The notes beneath the pieces are model-generated. The model had not been told where the DNA came from. It was given only the letters and a program-made list of their open reading frames with translations, and searched no databases. DNA of 64,000 bases from JAGWRI01 sp963728785 (lineage in GTDB: Bacteria; Gemmatimonadota; Gemmatimonadetes; Gemmatimonadales; Gemmatimonadaceae), in contig CAVSKV010000002.1 in the NCBI GenBank assembly GCA_963728785.1, positions 744,001 through 808,000 on the forward strand, given 5' to 3'. Below, piece by piece: positions 25,165 to 35,200 of the stretch. Both the position numbers and the translations under genes were made by a program. Position 1 is the first letter of the stretch; every line of letters starts with the position of its first letter.

Positions 25165-27753
25165 TCACCTGTTCATCCAATACGACACTTTCACTAGAAG
25201 GGTGTTCGCCGGATGTAGCTGGAACAGTCCGCGAACGTCGCCCGTGAAGTCGGCGTTCCCCGGAGCGGGAGCGTAACCCTGCCGGCCCTCGTTCCAGATT
25301 ACGAACAGCGTGGAGCCCGGCCGGTATTCCCACCGGAACACAAGGTTGGACTGGAACTCCTTGAAGTTGAACCCGCCGGGGTCGCCGGTGACGGCCGAGT
25401 CGTCGAACGGCGCGTAGCGATCGGCGTACTGCGCAGCGCGCGGCGTGGCCGATAGCTGGCGCATGTTGGAATATTCGCCCTTGGACACGAACGGCTGCAC
25501 GTACGCCTGCAGCGACACGGCGGGCGTGAACGTGTAGTTCAGACGCACCGTGGCCGACGTGGTGGTCTGGTCGAGATGCGCGAACGAGTAATGCGTGCCC
25601 GCGGAGTCGACATAGTTGCCGAACCACTGGTTGTCGGACACGTTGCGCTGCCAGTTGACGAGGAACGCGGCGCTGAACCGCCCCATCATCTTGTAGTCGA
25701 CTTCGGGCCCAATTCCCCACGACGCATTGCGCCCCGCGTCGCCGCGGAAGTAGTTGAAGTTCAGATACGGCACCACCGCCCGCCGGTCGTCGCCGCTCAC
25801 CGACAGCCACGGGCTGACGTACGGATCCTGCCGGATGGCCGGGCCGCCGCGCGCGCCGCGGTCGTCGTACGTGGTGCCGAGCTGGCCCACCGTGGCACCC
25901 ATATTCCACGACCAGTTGTTGCGGAACGTGACGTGTACGTTGGTATTGTACGCAGCTTCGAGCGCCAGGCCCGACGTGCTCCAGTACTGCCACCAGTTGT
26001 TGTTCCACTGGAAGCGGTTGTACCACGCCCGCTGCTGGCGGTCGAAGAACCCCACCCACGTGCTCCACGATTGCTGGTCGGCGCGCCGGAGGTAGCCCAC
26101 GTCGTTGATCTCGAAGCCCGGCGACCGCCGCTGGTAGGCGGACTCGAACATCAGGTGCGACCCGCCGACCTTGGCGAACTTGAATTCCTCGGCGTCCCCG
26201 CCCAGCACCGTCCGGCTGGAATCCAGGGGCAGCGTGGCGTCGGGGCGTTGATAGTAGTGGACGGCGTCCGTCTGAATGCCGAGCATGGCCGCCGGGCTCC
26301 CCTGGACGCGGCTCTGATCGAACGATCCCGAGATCTGGTAATTGTTGTTCAGGAACCGATGCTGGAAATCAACGCCCGCGGCATAGGCGCTCGACGGCAG
26401 ATACGGCGCCGACCATTGGTCGGTGTTGCGGTTCACGGCGGTGAGCATGGCGCCGACGGTGCTGTTGCCGTGGCGCAGGTCCTGCGTCACCCGGGCCACC
26501 GCGAAGTTGGTCAACGGCTCGTACGTCGTGTCACCCGGACCCGCGGCGCGCTGCGTCGTCGCGTCGAGTACGCCGATCGTCAGCCCGCTCGGAAAGCGCC
26601 CGAGCAGCTTGGCCGCGCCGAGGATCGTCGTCGGCTGGAGCGGCACCGTGTCGCCGTAGGCGGCCGCCAACTCCGGCGTGCGGCCGATGCGCCGGCTGTA
26701 GTACAGCCCCTCGTTGTTGCAGTTCACGTCGCTGCAGTTCACGTCGAATTTGAACAGCCCCTGCCCGGCCACGAAGAAGGGCCGGTGCTCGTCGAAGAAC
26801 GACTCGTAGGCGGTGAGGTTGAGCACCGCCGGGTCCGCCTCGACCTGGCCGAAGTCGGGGTTGATCGTGGCGTCGAGCGTGAGGTTCGATGCCACCCGGT
26901 ATTTCAGGTCGCCACCGACGGCGACATTCGACCGATTCGCGAATTGATTGTCGGTGATCTCCGCCGCCGATTTGGTCACCACATAGGGCATCACCTCGAG
27001 CCGCCGCGGCGCTTCCAGATCGTCGAGGCCGCTGAGCGTGCCGAATTGCGACACCATGCCCGCCTTCGATTGACGGAACAGCGGCCAGCTCACGCGCTCC
27101 GAGAAGCGATAGATGTCGCGATCGATCGTGATCCCGAACGTGTGCGTCGGATCGGTGCTGTACCGGAGCTGCGACATCGGGATCCGGAATTCGGCGGTCC
27201 ACCCGAGCGAGTCGATCGTGGTCGCCACATCCCAGACGCCGTCCCAAGCGGAATCTTCGTTCCCGTCGTCGTAGATCGCCTCGTCATACTTCACGCCCGC
27301 GGCGTTGACCCCGAACATATTGCCCGTGCGGCGGTCGTGGTACGAGTCCAGAAACACCAAGACCTGGTCCGACGGCGTGAACGTGTCGCGGCGCTCGAGG
27401 ATCCGGATGATGCTGTCCGGATGCGGGTCGTAGGCGCGCACGAAGACGTAGAGGTTGGAGGCGTCGTAGGCCACTTTCGCGACCGTGCGGAACCGCGGCG
27501 CCTTGCCCTCCGTGGGATTCCATTCTTGGAACGCGGTAATCGGCGGCGCCGTGCGCCACACCGGGTCGTCGTCCTTGCCGTCGATGACCGGCGGGGCGAT
27601 GGCGCGGACGGCGACCGCGCTGCTGTCCGTGGGCACCGGCACGGAGTACCCATGTGGCAAACGCGCCGGCAGGGCCGACTGCGGCGTTTCGGGGGCCTGC
27701 AGGCCCAGCGAGCATCCGAGAAGTGCCGCCAAAACGATCATCGCGCCGCTCAA
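25165..27753 (-). CDS. DUF5916 outer-membrane protein with CBM9-like domain
   Basis: An 862-aa outer-membrane protein. The export signal (MIVLALLGCSLG region) includes a possible lipobox LLGC. A carbohydrate-binding family 9-like domain follows (about 50-230, PPVIDGKDDDPVWRTAPPI and VAKVAYDASNLYVFVRAY). The remainder is the DUF5916 barrel, rich in alternating aromatic strands and ending in NTLLVKVSYWMNR. The family is frequent in Bacteroidota and Gemmatimonadota and is presumed to bind or import carbohydrate at the surface; no function is proven. Promoter and start lie in the 511-bp divergent region to its right. Confidence 0.85.
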   Translation of the reverse strand: MSGAMIVLAALLGCSLGLQAPETPQSALPARLPHGYSVPVPTDSSAVAVRAIAPPVIDGKDDDPVWRTAPPITAFQEWNPTEGKAPRFRTVAKVAYDASNLYVFVRAYDPHPDSIIRILERRDTFTPSDQVLVFLDSYHDRRTGNMFGVNAAGVKYDEAIYDDGNEDSAWDGVWDVATTIDSLGWTAEFRIPMSQLRYSTDPTHTFGITIDRDIYRFSERVSWPLFRQSKAGMVSQFGTLSGLDDLEAPRRLEVMPYVVTKSAAEITDNQFANRSNVAVGGDLKYRVASNLTLDATINPDFGQVEADPAVLNLTAYESFFDEHRPFFVAGQGLFKFDVNCSDVNCNNEGLYYSRRIGRTPELAAAYGDTVPLQPTTILGAAKLLGRFPSGLTIGVLDATTQRAAGPGDTTYEPLTNFAVARVTQDLRHGNSTVGAMLTAVNRNTDQWSAPYLPSSAYAAGVDFQHRFLNNNYQISGSFDQSRVQGSPAAMLGIQTDAVHYYQRPDATLPLDSSRTVLGGDAEEFKFAKVGGSHLMFESAYQRRSPGFEINDVGYLRRADQQSWSTWVGFFDRQQRAWYNRFQWNNNWWQYWSTSGLALEAAYNTNVHVTFRNNWSWNMGATVGQLGTTYDDRGARGGPAIRQDPYVSPWLSVSGDDRRAVVPYLNFNYFRGDAGRNASWGIGPEVDYKMMGRFSAAFLVNWQRNVSDNQWFGNYVDSAGTHYSFAHLDQTTTSATVRLNYTFTPAVSLQAYVQPFVSKGEYSNMRQLSATPRAAQYADRYAPFDDSAVTGDPGGFNFKEFQSNLVFRWEYRPGSTLFVIWNEGRQGYAPAPGNADFTGDVRGLFQLHPANTLLVKVSYWMNR

Positions 27754-28264
27754 CGTGGAGGGGGGTCGGGTCCGCGGTCTTGGTGCGGGTTGGACACCCT
27801 ACGGCGGCGCTTGGTTTGAGAGTTTCACGGCGCATTTTCGTTGGATGGCACCCACGCGGACCAGCGCGGGATAACGCGCGCTGCGCCGCCGAGCGTCTCG
27901 GAAGGGATCTTCCTGCGCGCCCGCGCGCGGGGCGCGCGACTACCGCGACCGGCCGAGCCCATGCGGCCGGCGGGGTTCGCTGGCCGGACCAACTGCCCGC
28001 TCGATCCGGGCAATGCCAAGGCGACCTTCGTCATTGGCTCGCGCCCCGATTCAGTGGTCACGTATCCCCGGGCCGCGCCAAGCACTCGATGAAGGCCAAC
28101 ACGGCCCGGCTCCGAACGCAAACATTTCTTAGTTGTGGGCGAAATCACTAAACGAATCGACCGGCCCAGCGTCAACCTCGGCATCACGCAACAAGGCGTG
28201 CCGGCATCGCGCTCGCGCAACTCGCGCCGGCCACTGCCGAACCACGACGCGAGGAAGCCGAACC
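27754..28264. other. Divergent intergenic region, no gene seen
   Basis: About 510 bp between divergently transcribed genes. No reading frame with family character was found. It should hold promoters for the DUF5916 barrel (-) and the lipoprotein (+). A GAGGAAG ribosome-binding site lies just before the latter. No riboswitch or RNA gene was recognised. Confidence 0.4.
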
Positions 28265-29119
28265 ATGAATCGTCAACTCGTCACCGCCAGCGCCTGCGCG
28301 CTGGCCCTCGGGCTCGCCGCCTGCAGCTCGAATTCCGACTCGATCACCAGCACGCCATCTCTCAAATTGACGGCCGACGACAGCCTCGAGACCGTCGTGT
28401 ACTCCGCCGCCCAGGCCACGGCCGGGGACCTCGACGTGCTGAACTCGGGCGCAGCCACGCTCAACTTCCAGGTGACGGCCGCACCAGCATCCGGCTCGAA
28501 CGCCGAACTGGCCTACGAGGCGACCTATGCGGCCGCCACCGGATGCACGCTCGATTCCACCACGTATATCTTCACCTGCCCGCCCACGACGTCCAACGGG
28601 CTCACGCTCGTGCGCACCTTTGAGTTCTTCGACTCGACGGGCGCCCCGATGCTCAAGTTCAACGGGCTCACCACGGCCTCGGTGAACATGATCGCGACGG
28701 AGACGGGTGTGCGCCGTTCGGCCACGGGCGCCGACACGATCTCGCGCCTCCGCAACCTGACGGCGAGCGGACTGCTGGGACACAACACCACGCGTATCTG
28801 GAACGGAACCGGGCTGCGCAACGACGGCGGCTACTGGTCCGACAGCATCGCCACGCGAACCTATCATCTGAGTGACAACACGACGTTCAGCAACATCGTG
28901 GTGGATCTTCCGCGTTCGAGCAATCCGTATCCGGCTTCGGGCACGATCACGCGGCTGGTCAGCGGGTCCGGGACGGTGACCAAGAATGGCACGACCAAGT
29001 CGCTGACGATCTCCCGAACCGTCACCATCACGTTCAACGGCACCGAGTTCGTGCCGATGCTGGTTGGGACGACCAGTTATACGCTGGATCTTGCGACTGG
29101 TAAGGCGACGAAGAACTAG
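28265..29119 (+). CDS. Hypothetical lipoprotein
   Basis: A 284-aa protein from ATG 28265, with GAGGAAG upstream and a clear lipoprotein signal (ACALALGLAACSS). The mature part is Thr/Ser-rich with beta-strand character; it includes two cysteines (GCTLDSTTYIFTCPP) that could form a disulfide. The C-terminal part (TLDLATGKATKN) has no recognisable motif. It is followed by a clear terminator, so it is probably monocistronic. Family unknown; likely anchored in the outer or inner membrane facing outward. Confidence 0.7.
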   Translation: MNRQLVTASACALALGLAACSSNSDSITSTPSLKLTADDSLETVVYSAAQATAGDLDVLNSGAATLNFQVTAAPASGSNAELAYEATYAAATGCTLDSTTYIFTCPPTTSNGLTLVRTFEFFDSTGAPMLKFNGLTTASVNMIATETGVRRSATGADTISRLRNLTASGLLGHNTTRIWNGTGLRNDGGYWSDSIATRTYHLSDNTTFSNIVVDLPRSSNPYPASGTITRLVSGSGTVTKNGTTKSLTISRTVTITFNGTEFVPMLVGTTSYTLDLATGKATKN

Positions 29120-29150
29120 TCGGAAGGCAGCCAAGCTCCCCGTGCCGTCA

Positions 29151-29178
29151 ACGGGCCGCCATCGCGCGGCCCGTTTGT
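29151..29178 (+). terminator. Intrinsic terminator after the lipoprotein gene
   Basis: A perfect 9-bp stem, ACGGGCCGC (29151-29159) and GCGGCCCGT (29166-29174), with a 6-nt loop is followed by TTGT. Position and structure fit termination of the upstream gene. Confidence 0.75.
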
Positions 29179-29295
29179 CGTTCGTCCCGAGGGAGGTTGC
29201 ACCCCGGGATTCGCCTGGGGCCCTGTCCGCACGCCCCCTACTGACAGCCGCAGCGGAACCGCCCACCCTCAAAGAAGGCTGAACAGGGAGCGGAA

Positions 29296-29922
29296 ATGCC
29301 GGCCCAGGCGATTGCTGAAACGGCGACGGGAACGCGGGGGTTGATGAACCTCATTCATTGGCGGCGCGCCGTCCGAAGCTACAAGCCGGACGCGATCGGA
29401 GAACTGCGCTTGCGCGCCCTCCTCGATGCCGCAGTGCGCGCTCCTACTGCCATGCACCAGGAACCCTGGCAATTCGTCGTCGTGCAGAATCGTGCTCTTC
29501 TGCGGCGCTTGTCGGACCGTGGGAAGGAGATGGCGCGCGCGACGGCCATGCATCACGGCAACCTGCTCAAACCGCCGGGCGCCGCGGGGGACGGGATGCC
29601 GTCGCCGCTGGCGGACCCCGAGTTCAATATCTTTTACGATGCGGGCACGCTCGTCGTCATCTGCGCCAGGCCGGCCAATGAATTCGTGGCCGCCGACTGC
29701 TGGCTCGCGGCTGAGAACCTGATGCTCGCCGCGTGTGCCGACGGGCTGGGAACCTGCTGCATCGGCTTCTCGGTCCCGGTGTTGAATTCCCCGGAGGGGA
29801 AATCATGGGTGGGGATCCCGGCCGACGTGCAGGCATTCGCGCCGATCATCGTCGGCGTGCCGCGGGGCGACATGGGGCCGTCCCCCCGGAAGGCGCCAGT
29901 CGTGCTGAACTGGATTCGCTGA
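29296..29922 (+). CDS. Nitroreductase family protein
   Basis: A 208-aa FMN-dependent oxidoreductase of the nitroreductase fold. The N-terminal RRAVRSYKPDAI and the region RAPTAMHQEPWQFVVV are typical flavin-binding features. LMLAACADGLGTCCIGF contains the conserved Gly-rich turn. The length is normal. The physiological substrate could be quinones, nitro compounds or another electron acceptor. No close operon partner; the next gene is on the opposite strand. Confidence 0.85.
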   Translation: MPAQAIAETATGTRGLMNLIHWRRAVRSYKPDAIGELRLRALLDAAVRAPTAMHQEPWQFVVVQNRALLRRLSDRGKEMARATAMHHGNLLKPPGAAGDGMPSPLADPEFNIFYDAGTLVVICARPANEFVAADCWLAAENLMLAACADGLGTCCIGFSVPVLNSPEGKSWVGIPADVQAFAPIIVGVPRGDMGPSPRKAPVVLNWIR

Positions 29923-30063
29923 CCGTCCGCGGGTGCGCTAGGCGAACTCGGCCTCGAGCCCGCCAAAGAAGGCGAGGTCGCTGTATTCATCGCCGTACCT
30001 GTTCACGCAGAGCATACGAGGAGTTCGGTTGCGTGACGTTGGCGCCGACGCGCAGTCCGGGCC

Positions 30064-32169
30064 CTACCGGGGAATCACGGGCAGCACTACGTGCGACGGG
30101 TGCGCCGCGTCGTGCACCAACCGCTGGTGCGCCACTACGAACGTGCTGTCGCGCTCGTTGTTCCCGCCGGTGTTCAGATTGCGGTCGTACTTCGGGAACA
30201 GCGCCGACGACACGGTCACACGAATCCGGTGGCCCGGCTCGAACACCCGCGACGCGAACCAGACGTCCATGTCGTAGCGCTCCACCGCGCCAGGCGTGGG
30301 GAATGCCACCTGGTCGAACCCCTTCCGGAAGCGCGCCCGCACCACGCCGTCCTGCACGCGCTGGCCGTGTCCGTCCGGAAAGACGTCGAGCAGCATCAGG
30401 TCCCAATCGGTGTCCTTGGCATCGGTCGCCGCCCAGAGCGTGGCCGACATCTGCCCGGTCACCTCGATGGGCTTGGTCAGCGGCTTCGACGTGAACACCA
30501 GCTCGTCGGGCCGGGTCGCGTTGATCTGCGTGTAGTCCTCGTTGAGCGAGGTCTCCAGTTCCCGCGAGTCGATCAGGAAGGGCGTCGGGTTCGCCGGATC
30601 GTAGGTGAACGTGTCGGCCGGCGCCCCGGCGGGCGGAATCGTGTCGAGCACGCCGTCGCCGGCACTGGTGTTGGCATGCCCTCCCGACGAGACGTACCAG
30701 TTGGTCGCCACGGCGCGGGCGAGCGGCCACGCCGCTTCGTGCCGCCACGCGTCGTCGCCGAACACGAAGATGTCCGCCGGCGGCTCCCGGTCCACACCGT
30801 TGTCCCGGCCCAGCAGGTAGTGGTCGAACCAGCGAAGCTGCAGCGCACGGGTATCCACGCGCGATTGGGGACCGAAATCTCCCGCCACAAAGTCCACACC
30901 CTTGTGCGCCCCCGGCCCCATCACCAGCCGGATGAACGGGTGCCCCCGTACCTTCTCCAGCGCGTCGGTGTAGTCGATGGGTCCGCGCGAATCGTCGTAC
31001 CAACCCGAGATCTGAAGCACCGGCGCCTTCACGTTGGCGATATAGGTCGTCACGGCGTGCTTGCGCCAGTAGGCGTCGAGCGTGGGGTGCGCGATCCACC
31101 GGTCCCACAGCTTCACGTCGCCGCAGCCGAGCTGCTGCGGCAGGTCGGAGAGCGGCAGGTGAGTGAGCGCCGCGCCGATGTCGAGATCGCTGATGTCCTG
31201 CAGCGTGCGCGCCCGCATCAGGCAGGCCCACGCCACGTTGATCGGCGAGAACACCATGTCCTCATACGGGACGATGCGCCACGGGTCGCCGCTGGCCGCC
31301 GACGGCGCGATGGCGGCAAGGTGCGGCGGCGCGCTCACCGCCGCGTACCAGGCGAGCCGTCCCTCGTCGGAGTGTCCGATCAACCCCACCTTGCCGTTGG
31401 CACCGCGCAGCTTCGCGGCCTACTCCACCGCATCGTAGCCGTCGCGGATGTCGGTGTCGTAGTCGCCGAAGTCGTTGCCGTCCGACACGTCGCGCCCGCG
31501 CACGTGCTGCGCCACGAAGATGTACCCGCGCGACGCCCAGTACCGGCCCGCCGCAGGCAGGATGCGGGTGTACGGCGTTCGTTGCAGCACGACGCCGAAC
31601 GGTCCCTTGCCCACGGGACGCGCGATGTAGCTGGCCAGCTTCGCCCCGTCGCGTGTCTTCATGAAGACCAGCGTGTCTTCCGTGACCGCGTACACCGAGT
31701 CGGACACCGGACCGGGCCACAGCGCGTAGTTGTTCTCCACCGTGAACGGCGTCGCCCGCCGTACCAGCCGGATGCGCCGACCCACGGGCTTGCCGCCGGC
31801 CATCAGGACGCCCACCAGCGTGTCGCCGTGCCACGCGGCGACCAGCGACTGCTCGCCCCCGCCGATCAACGTGACCGAGTCTCCGTTCGCCGCCACGCGC
31901 GCCACTTGGAGAATCCACTCGCCGGTACGCCGCCGGATTGCCCCCACGACCCCGGCGCCGCTGCCCGCGAAGTGCGCGAACCCCATGCGCCGCCATCCTT
32001 CGAAGCCGGCGTGCGGCGTCGAACCGTTCACGTGATACGCGTCCCAGTCGCCGGTGAGCGTTGGCACATTCCCGGACCGGGAACAGGCGGAGGTAAGGCT
32101 CACGGCGAGAAGGAGCGCCGCGGCATGGGCAGGCCGCGAACGCCGGGACCGCGACGGAGAACGACGCAT
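30064..32169 (-). pseudogene. CocE/NonD-family hydrolase interrupted by in-frame amber stop
   Basis: A 701-codon frame encoding an exported alpha/beta hydrolase of the CocE/X-Pro dipeptidyl-peptidase group. ATG 32169 begins a signal ending at a cysteine (LLLAVSLTSAC). At codon 250 a TAG (31422-31420) interrupts an otherwise continuous frame: upstream reads GYDAVE, downstream AAKLRGANGKVGLIGHSDEG, with the nucleophile region. In the intact paralogue at 39200-41179 the same place reads DGYDAIKW, so the codon probably was TGG. The downstream half holds most of the catalytic and C-terminal jelly-roll domains (LNEDYTQINATRPDELVF). It could restart at GTG 31389 but would lack the start of the hydrolase fold. 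Confidence 0.82.
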
Positions 32170-32218
32170 CGCGAGATGCCTCGATGTCAGGGGAGGACGG
32201 CGGCGGATCTGCCCACGA

Positions 32219-32854
32219 TCAGTGCGCCTGCGTCGCCGCCGCGCCGCCCACGATCGTCGCGCTCTTGATGTAATCGAGCTTCGGGAAAGCGGTCGTGAGA
32301 TATGCGTTGCCCTCGGCGCCGATCCGGGTCTGGTCGGGTGCCTCGCCGTAGCCGGCGTAGATCGAGTCGACCACCGCCATGCCTTCCACCACGCGGCCGA
32401 AGGGTGCGAACCCGCGCGCGTCCAGCCGCCCATTGTCCACCAGGTTGATGAAGAACTGGTTGGCCCGCGTGTTCGGCCCGGAGGTGGCGAACACGATCGT
32501 GCCCCGCGCATTGGTCGTCCTCACGGAATCGTCGAGGATCGTGTCCTTCTGCCACCGGTCGTTCAGCTTGGGATCGCCGCTCATGCCGAACTGGGCCACG
32601 AAGCCGGGCACGACGCGGAAAAACCGCACGTCAGTGAAGTACCCGGTGGTGACGAGCTGGTAGAACCGGTCGGCGCCGCGCGGGGCGAGGGCGCGCGTCA
32701 CCTCGACCGTGAACGGGCCGCGGCTCGTCACGAACGCCACGCGGAAGGAGTCGGGCGCGGCCGCCGAGGCGGCCGTCGCGGGGGCCTTGGCGGATTCCTG
32801 GGTGCCGCACGCGGCCAGGGCGGCGCACGCCGCCAGCACGAGTAGTCTCTTCAT
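32219..32854 (-). CDS. Cyclophilin-type peptidyl-prolyl isomerase, lipoprotein
   Basis: About 211 aa from ATG 32854, which gives a lipoprotein signal (LAACAALAACG); the longer upstream frame lacks signal character. The cyclophilin domain spans about 40-200, with FYQLVTTGYFTDVRFFRVVPGF, TIVFATSGPNTRANQFFINL and FAPFGRVVEGMAVVD. It catalyses proline cis-trans isomerisation of exported proteins. It lies 49 bp upstream of the broken CocE-type gene on the same strand. Confidence 0.9.
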   Translation of the reverse strand: MKRLLVLAACAALAACGTQESAKAPATAASAAAPDSFRVAFVTSRGPFTVEVTRALAPRGADRFYQLVTTGYFTDVRFFRVVPGFVAQFGMSGDPKLNDRWQKDTILDDSVRTTNARGTIVFATSGPNTRANQFFINLVDNGRLDARGFAPFGRVVEGMAVVDSIYAGYGEAPDQTRIGAEGNAYLTTAFPKLDYIKSATIVGGAAATQAH

Positions 32855-32915
32855 TCGGCAATCATCCGGGTATCTGGTGATCGGGTGGTGGACGTCGGAA
32901 CGCGGCGACGGCGGC

Positions 32916-33308
32916 TCAGCAGGCGCCGAGAACGCGGATCTCGTCGGGCTGGTTGGGAACCGCGCAGAGAAATTCGAAGGGCGCTTCCAGCACCTCGTAG
33001 CTGTGCGGTACCCCGGCGGGAATATACAGCGTGTAATCAGGGCCCACCTCGTGCACCACGTCGCCGACGCGAATCCGGGCCCGCCCACGCAGCACGTACT
33101 GCTCGTGTTCGACTTGGTTCGTGTGGAGCGGCATTCCGCCACCGGCGCCCATGACGAAGCGGCGGAGCGCGAAGTTGGGGGCGCCGCGATCGGGCCCCAC
33201 GAGAACCTGCATTTCGGTGGCGGTGCCCGCCTTTACCGGATTGGCGGGTATGGCCGCCACCGCCGAGACGAACGGCGCATGGATATCGGGCATGCGTTGA
33301 CGTTGCAC
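32916..33308 (-). CDS. Single-domain cupin protein
   Basis: A 130-aa (or 125-aa, from the second Met) small cupin without signal. Metal-binding motif 1 is visible in PLHTNQVEHEQYVLRGRARI (two His and Glu) and motif 2 in YIPAGVPHSYEVLE. Such proteins can be isomerases, dioxygenases or sensors; nothing narrows this down. It is oriented head-to-head with the creatininase-like operon 142 bp away and could share its regulation. Confidence 0.85.
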   Translation of the reverse strand: MQRQRMPDIHAPFVSAVAAIPANPVKAGTATEMQVLVGPDRGAPNFALRRFVMGAGGGMPLHTNQVEHEQYVLRGRARIRVGDVVHEVGPDYTLYIPAGVPHSYEVLEAPFEFLCAVPNQPDEIRVLGAC

Positions 33309-33450
33309 CGCGGCGCGCGGCCGGGCAAGTGAGGCCGAGACCCGGCCATCGATTTTGACAGGGCGATGCGCATCGGACGGCGGCGTCCTCCCCCTTGTCG
33401 TGCCCGCCGCGTAACTTCACACCCGATCAGTCACCGGAGCGAGACCCCCC

Positions 33451-34161
33451 GTGCGCATCAGCGACATGAACTGGATGCAGGTCGAGGAATACCTGAAGCA
33501 CGACGACCGCGCCGTGCTCCCCCTGGGCAGCACTGAACAGCACAGCCACCTGCGGCTCACCGTGGACTGCATCCTTCCCGAACGCGTGGCCGTCGAAGCC
33601 GCCGAGCCGCTCGGCATTCCAGTGTTCCCAGTGGTGGCGTACGGCGTCACGCCGTACTTCCGGGAGTTCCCGGGCTCGATCTCGCTCCGCGTCGAGACGC
33701 ACTTGCGCGTGATCGGCGACATCCTCGACAGCATGGCGCACAGCGGGTTCCGCCGCATCCTGATCGTGAACGGCCACGGCGGCAACAGCGCGGTGCAGCA
33801 GTTCGTGCCCGAATGGGCCGCCAACCACCCGCAGTGCCGCGTGCTCTTCCACAACTGGTGGAACGCGCCGGCCACCTGGGCCAAGGTGCAGGCCATCGAT
33901 CCCGTGGCCTCGCACGGCTCGTGGATGGAGAACTTCCCCTGGACACGGCTGCCTGGCGTCGCCATGCCGGCCGCGCAGCGCCCGATGGTGGATCTCGCCC
34001 GCGTGCGCGCCCTCGATCCGGTGGCGCTGCGCCAATACCTCGACGACGGAAACTACGGCGGCCTGTACCAGCGATCGGACGAGGACATGCTCGCGCTCTG
34101 GCAGGTGGCGGTGGAGGAAACGCGCGCCCTGCTCACCGGCTCGTGGGGCAGCGGCAGTTGA
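33451..34161 (+). CDS. Creatininase-family amidohydrolase
   Basis: A 236-aa cytoplasmic metalloenzyme starting at GTG 33451. Motifs are those of creatininase: PLGSTEQHSHLRLTVDC for the first metal ligands and ILIVNGHGGNSAVQQF for the second. The family includes creatinine amidohydrolase, amidohydrolases of heterocycle catabolism and the mycofactocin peptidase MftE; the substrate here is unknown. It opens a four-gene run with very short gaps or overlaps, so it belongs to one metabolic operon. Confidence 0.88.
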   Translation: MRISDMNWMQVEEYLKHDDRAVLPLGSTEQHSHLRLTVDCILPERVAVEAAEPLGIPVFPVVAYGVTPYFREFPGSISLRVETHLRVIGDILDSMAHSGFRRILIVNGHGGNSAVQQFVPEWAANHPQCRVLFHNWWNAPATWAKVQAIDPVASHGSWMENFPWTRLPGVAMPAAQRPMVDLARVRALDPVALRQYLDDGNYGGLYQRSDEDMLALWQVAVEETRALLTGSWGSGS

Positions 34162-34175
34162 CGGAGCGCCCCCGC

Positions 34176-35189
34176 ATGAAGTTTCTCGTCTGGGGCGCGG
34201 GCGCGATCGGCGGCACGATGAGCGCGCACCTGACGCAGGCCGGCCACGACGTGACCCTGGTCGATACCGCGCGCGAGCACGTCGCCGCGATCAACCGCGA
34301 CGGCCTCCGCATCACGGGCCCCATCGCCGAGTTCACCGTGCGCCTGCCCGCGTTCACGCCCGAGGCGCTGACGGGCGGGTGGCGCACGATCATGCTCGCC
34401 ACCAAGGCTCAACACACCGAACAGGCCGTGCACGCGCTGGGCGCGCACCTGAACGCCGCCGGCTGCGTGATCTCGGTGCAGAACGGGCTCAACGAACTGG
34501 CCATCGCCGCCGCGGTTGGCGACGAGCGCACCGTGGGTGCGTTCGTCAACTTCGGCGCCGATTATATGGAACCCGGCGTGATCCACTACGGGGGCCGTGG
34601 CGCGGTGGTGGTCGGTGAGATCGACGGATGCTTGTCGCCGCGGGTCAATGCCATCCGCGACGCCTGGATGGACTTCGACGATCGCGCCATCGTGACCCCG
34701 AACATCTGGGGCTTTCTGTGGGGCAAGGAAGCATACGGTGCCATGCTGTTCGCCACCGCGCTCACCAACGAGTCGATCGCCAACGCGCTGGCGATGCCAA
34801 AGTACCGCGCCCTCTACATCGCGCTCGCGCGCGAGATCCTGGCCGTCGCCGGGGCGCGCCGTGTGCGCCCGGAGTCGTTCGACGGCTTCGACCCGAACGC
34901 GTATCTCCCGTCGGCCCCCGCCGGCGCTGCCGAGCGCTCTCTCGACGATCTCGTTGCCTTCAACCGCCGCTCGGCCAAGACGCACAGCGGTATCTGGCGG
35001 GACCTCGCCGTGCGGAAGCGCCGCACCGAGGTGGACGCTCAGCTCGCCATCGTCGTGACGCTCGGCGGCCAGTCGGGCGTCGCCACGCCACTCACGGCCC
35101 GGCTCGTCGAACTGATCCACGACATCGAGAATGGGATGCGCGAGCAGTCGCTCGCCACGCTCGACGTGCTTGCCGCTACCCCCACCTGA
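34176..35189 (+). CDS. Ketopantoate reductase-like (ApbA/PanE) dehydrogenase
   Basis: A 337-aa NADPH-dependent reductase from ATG 34176, 14 bp after the creatininase-like gene. The Rossmann motif GAGAIGGTMSAHLTQAG is at residues 7-23, and NFGADYMEPGVIHYGGRG and WGFLWGKEAYGAM match the ApbA/PanE fold. True PanE reduces ketopantoate for coenzyme A synthesis, but many paralogues reduce other 2-oxo acids. Placement in a catabolic-looking operon argues for a different substrate, which is inference. Confidence 0.85.
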   Translation: MKFLVWGAGAIGGTMSAHLTQAGHDVTLVDTAREHVAAINRDGLRITGPIAEFTVRLPAFTPEALTGGWRTIMLATKAQHTEQAVHALGAHLNAAGCVISVQNGLNELAIAAAVGDERTVGAFVNFGADYMEPGVIHYGGRGAVVVGEIDGCLSPRVNAIRDAWMDFDDRAIVTPNIWGFLWGKEAYGAMLFATALTNESIANALAMPKYRALYIALAREILAVAGARRVRPESFDGFDPNAYLPSAPAGAAERSLDDLVAFNRRSAKTHSGIWRDLAVRKRRTEVDAQLAIVVTLGGQSGVATPLTARLVELIHDIENGMREQSLATLDVLAATPT

Positions 35190-35200
35190 ACCGTGAACCG

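Noticed and set aside
25576..27819. 747-codon plus-strand frame opposite the DUF5916 gene
   Set aside because: Antisense shadow; the opposite strand has a coherent CBM9/DUF5916 protein.
29938..30015. Short minus-strand frame ending YSDLAFFGGLEAEFA
   Set aside because: Only 25 codons, no ribosome-binding site and no recognisable family. It might be a relic, but support is too weak.
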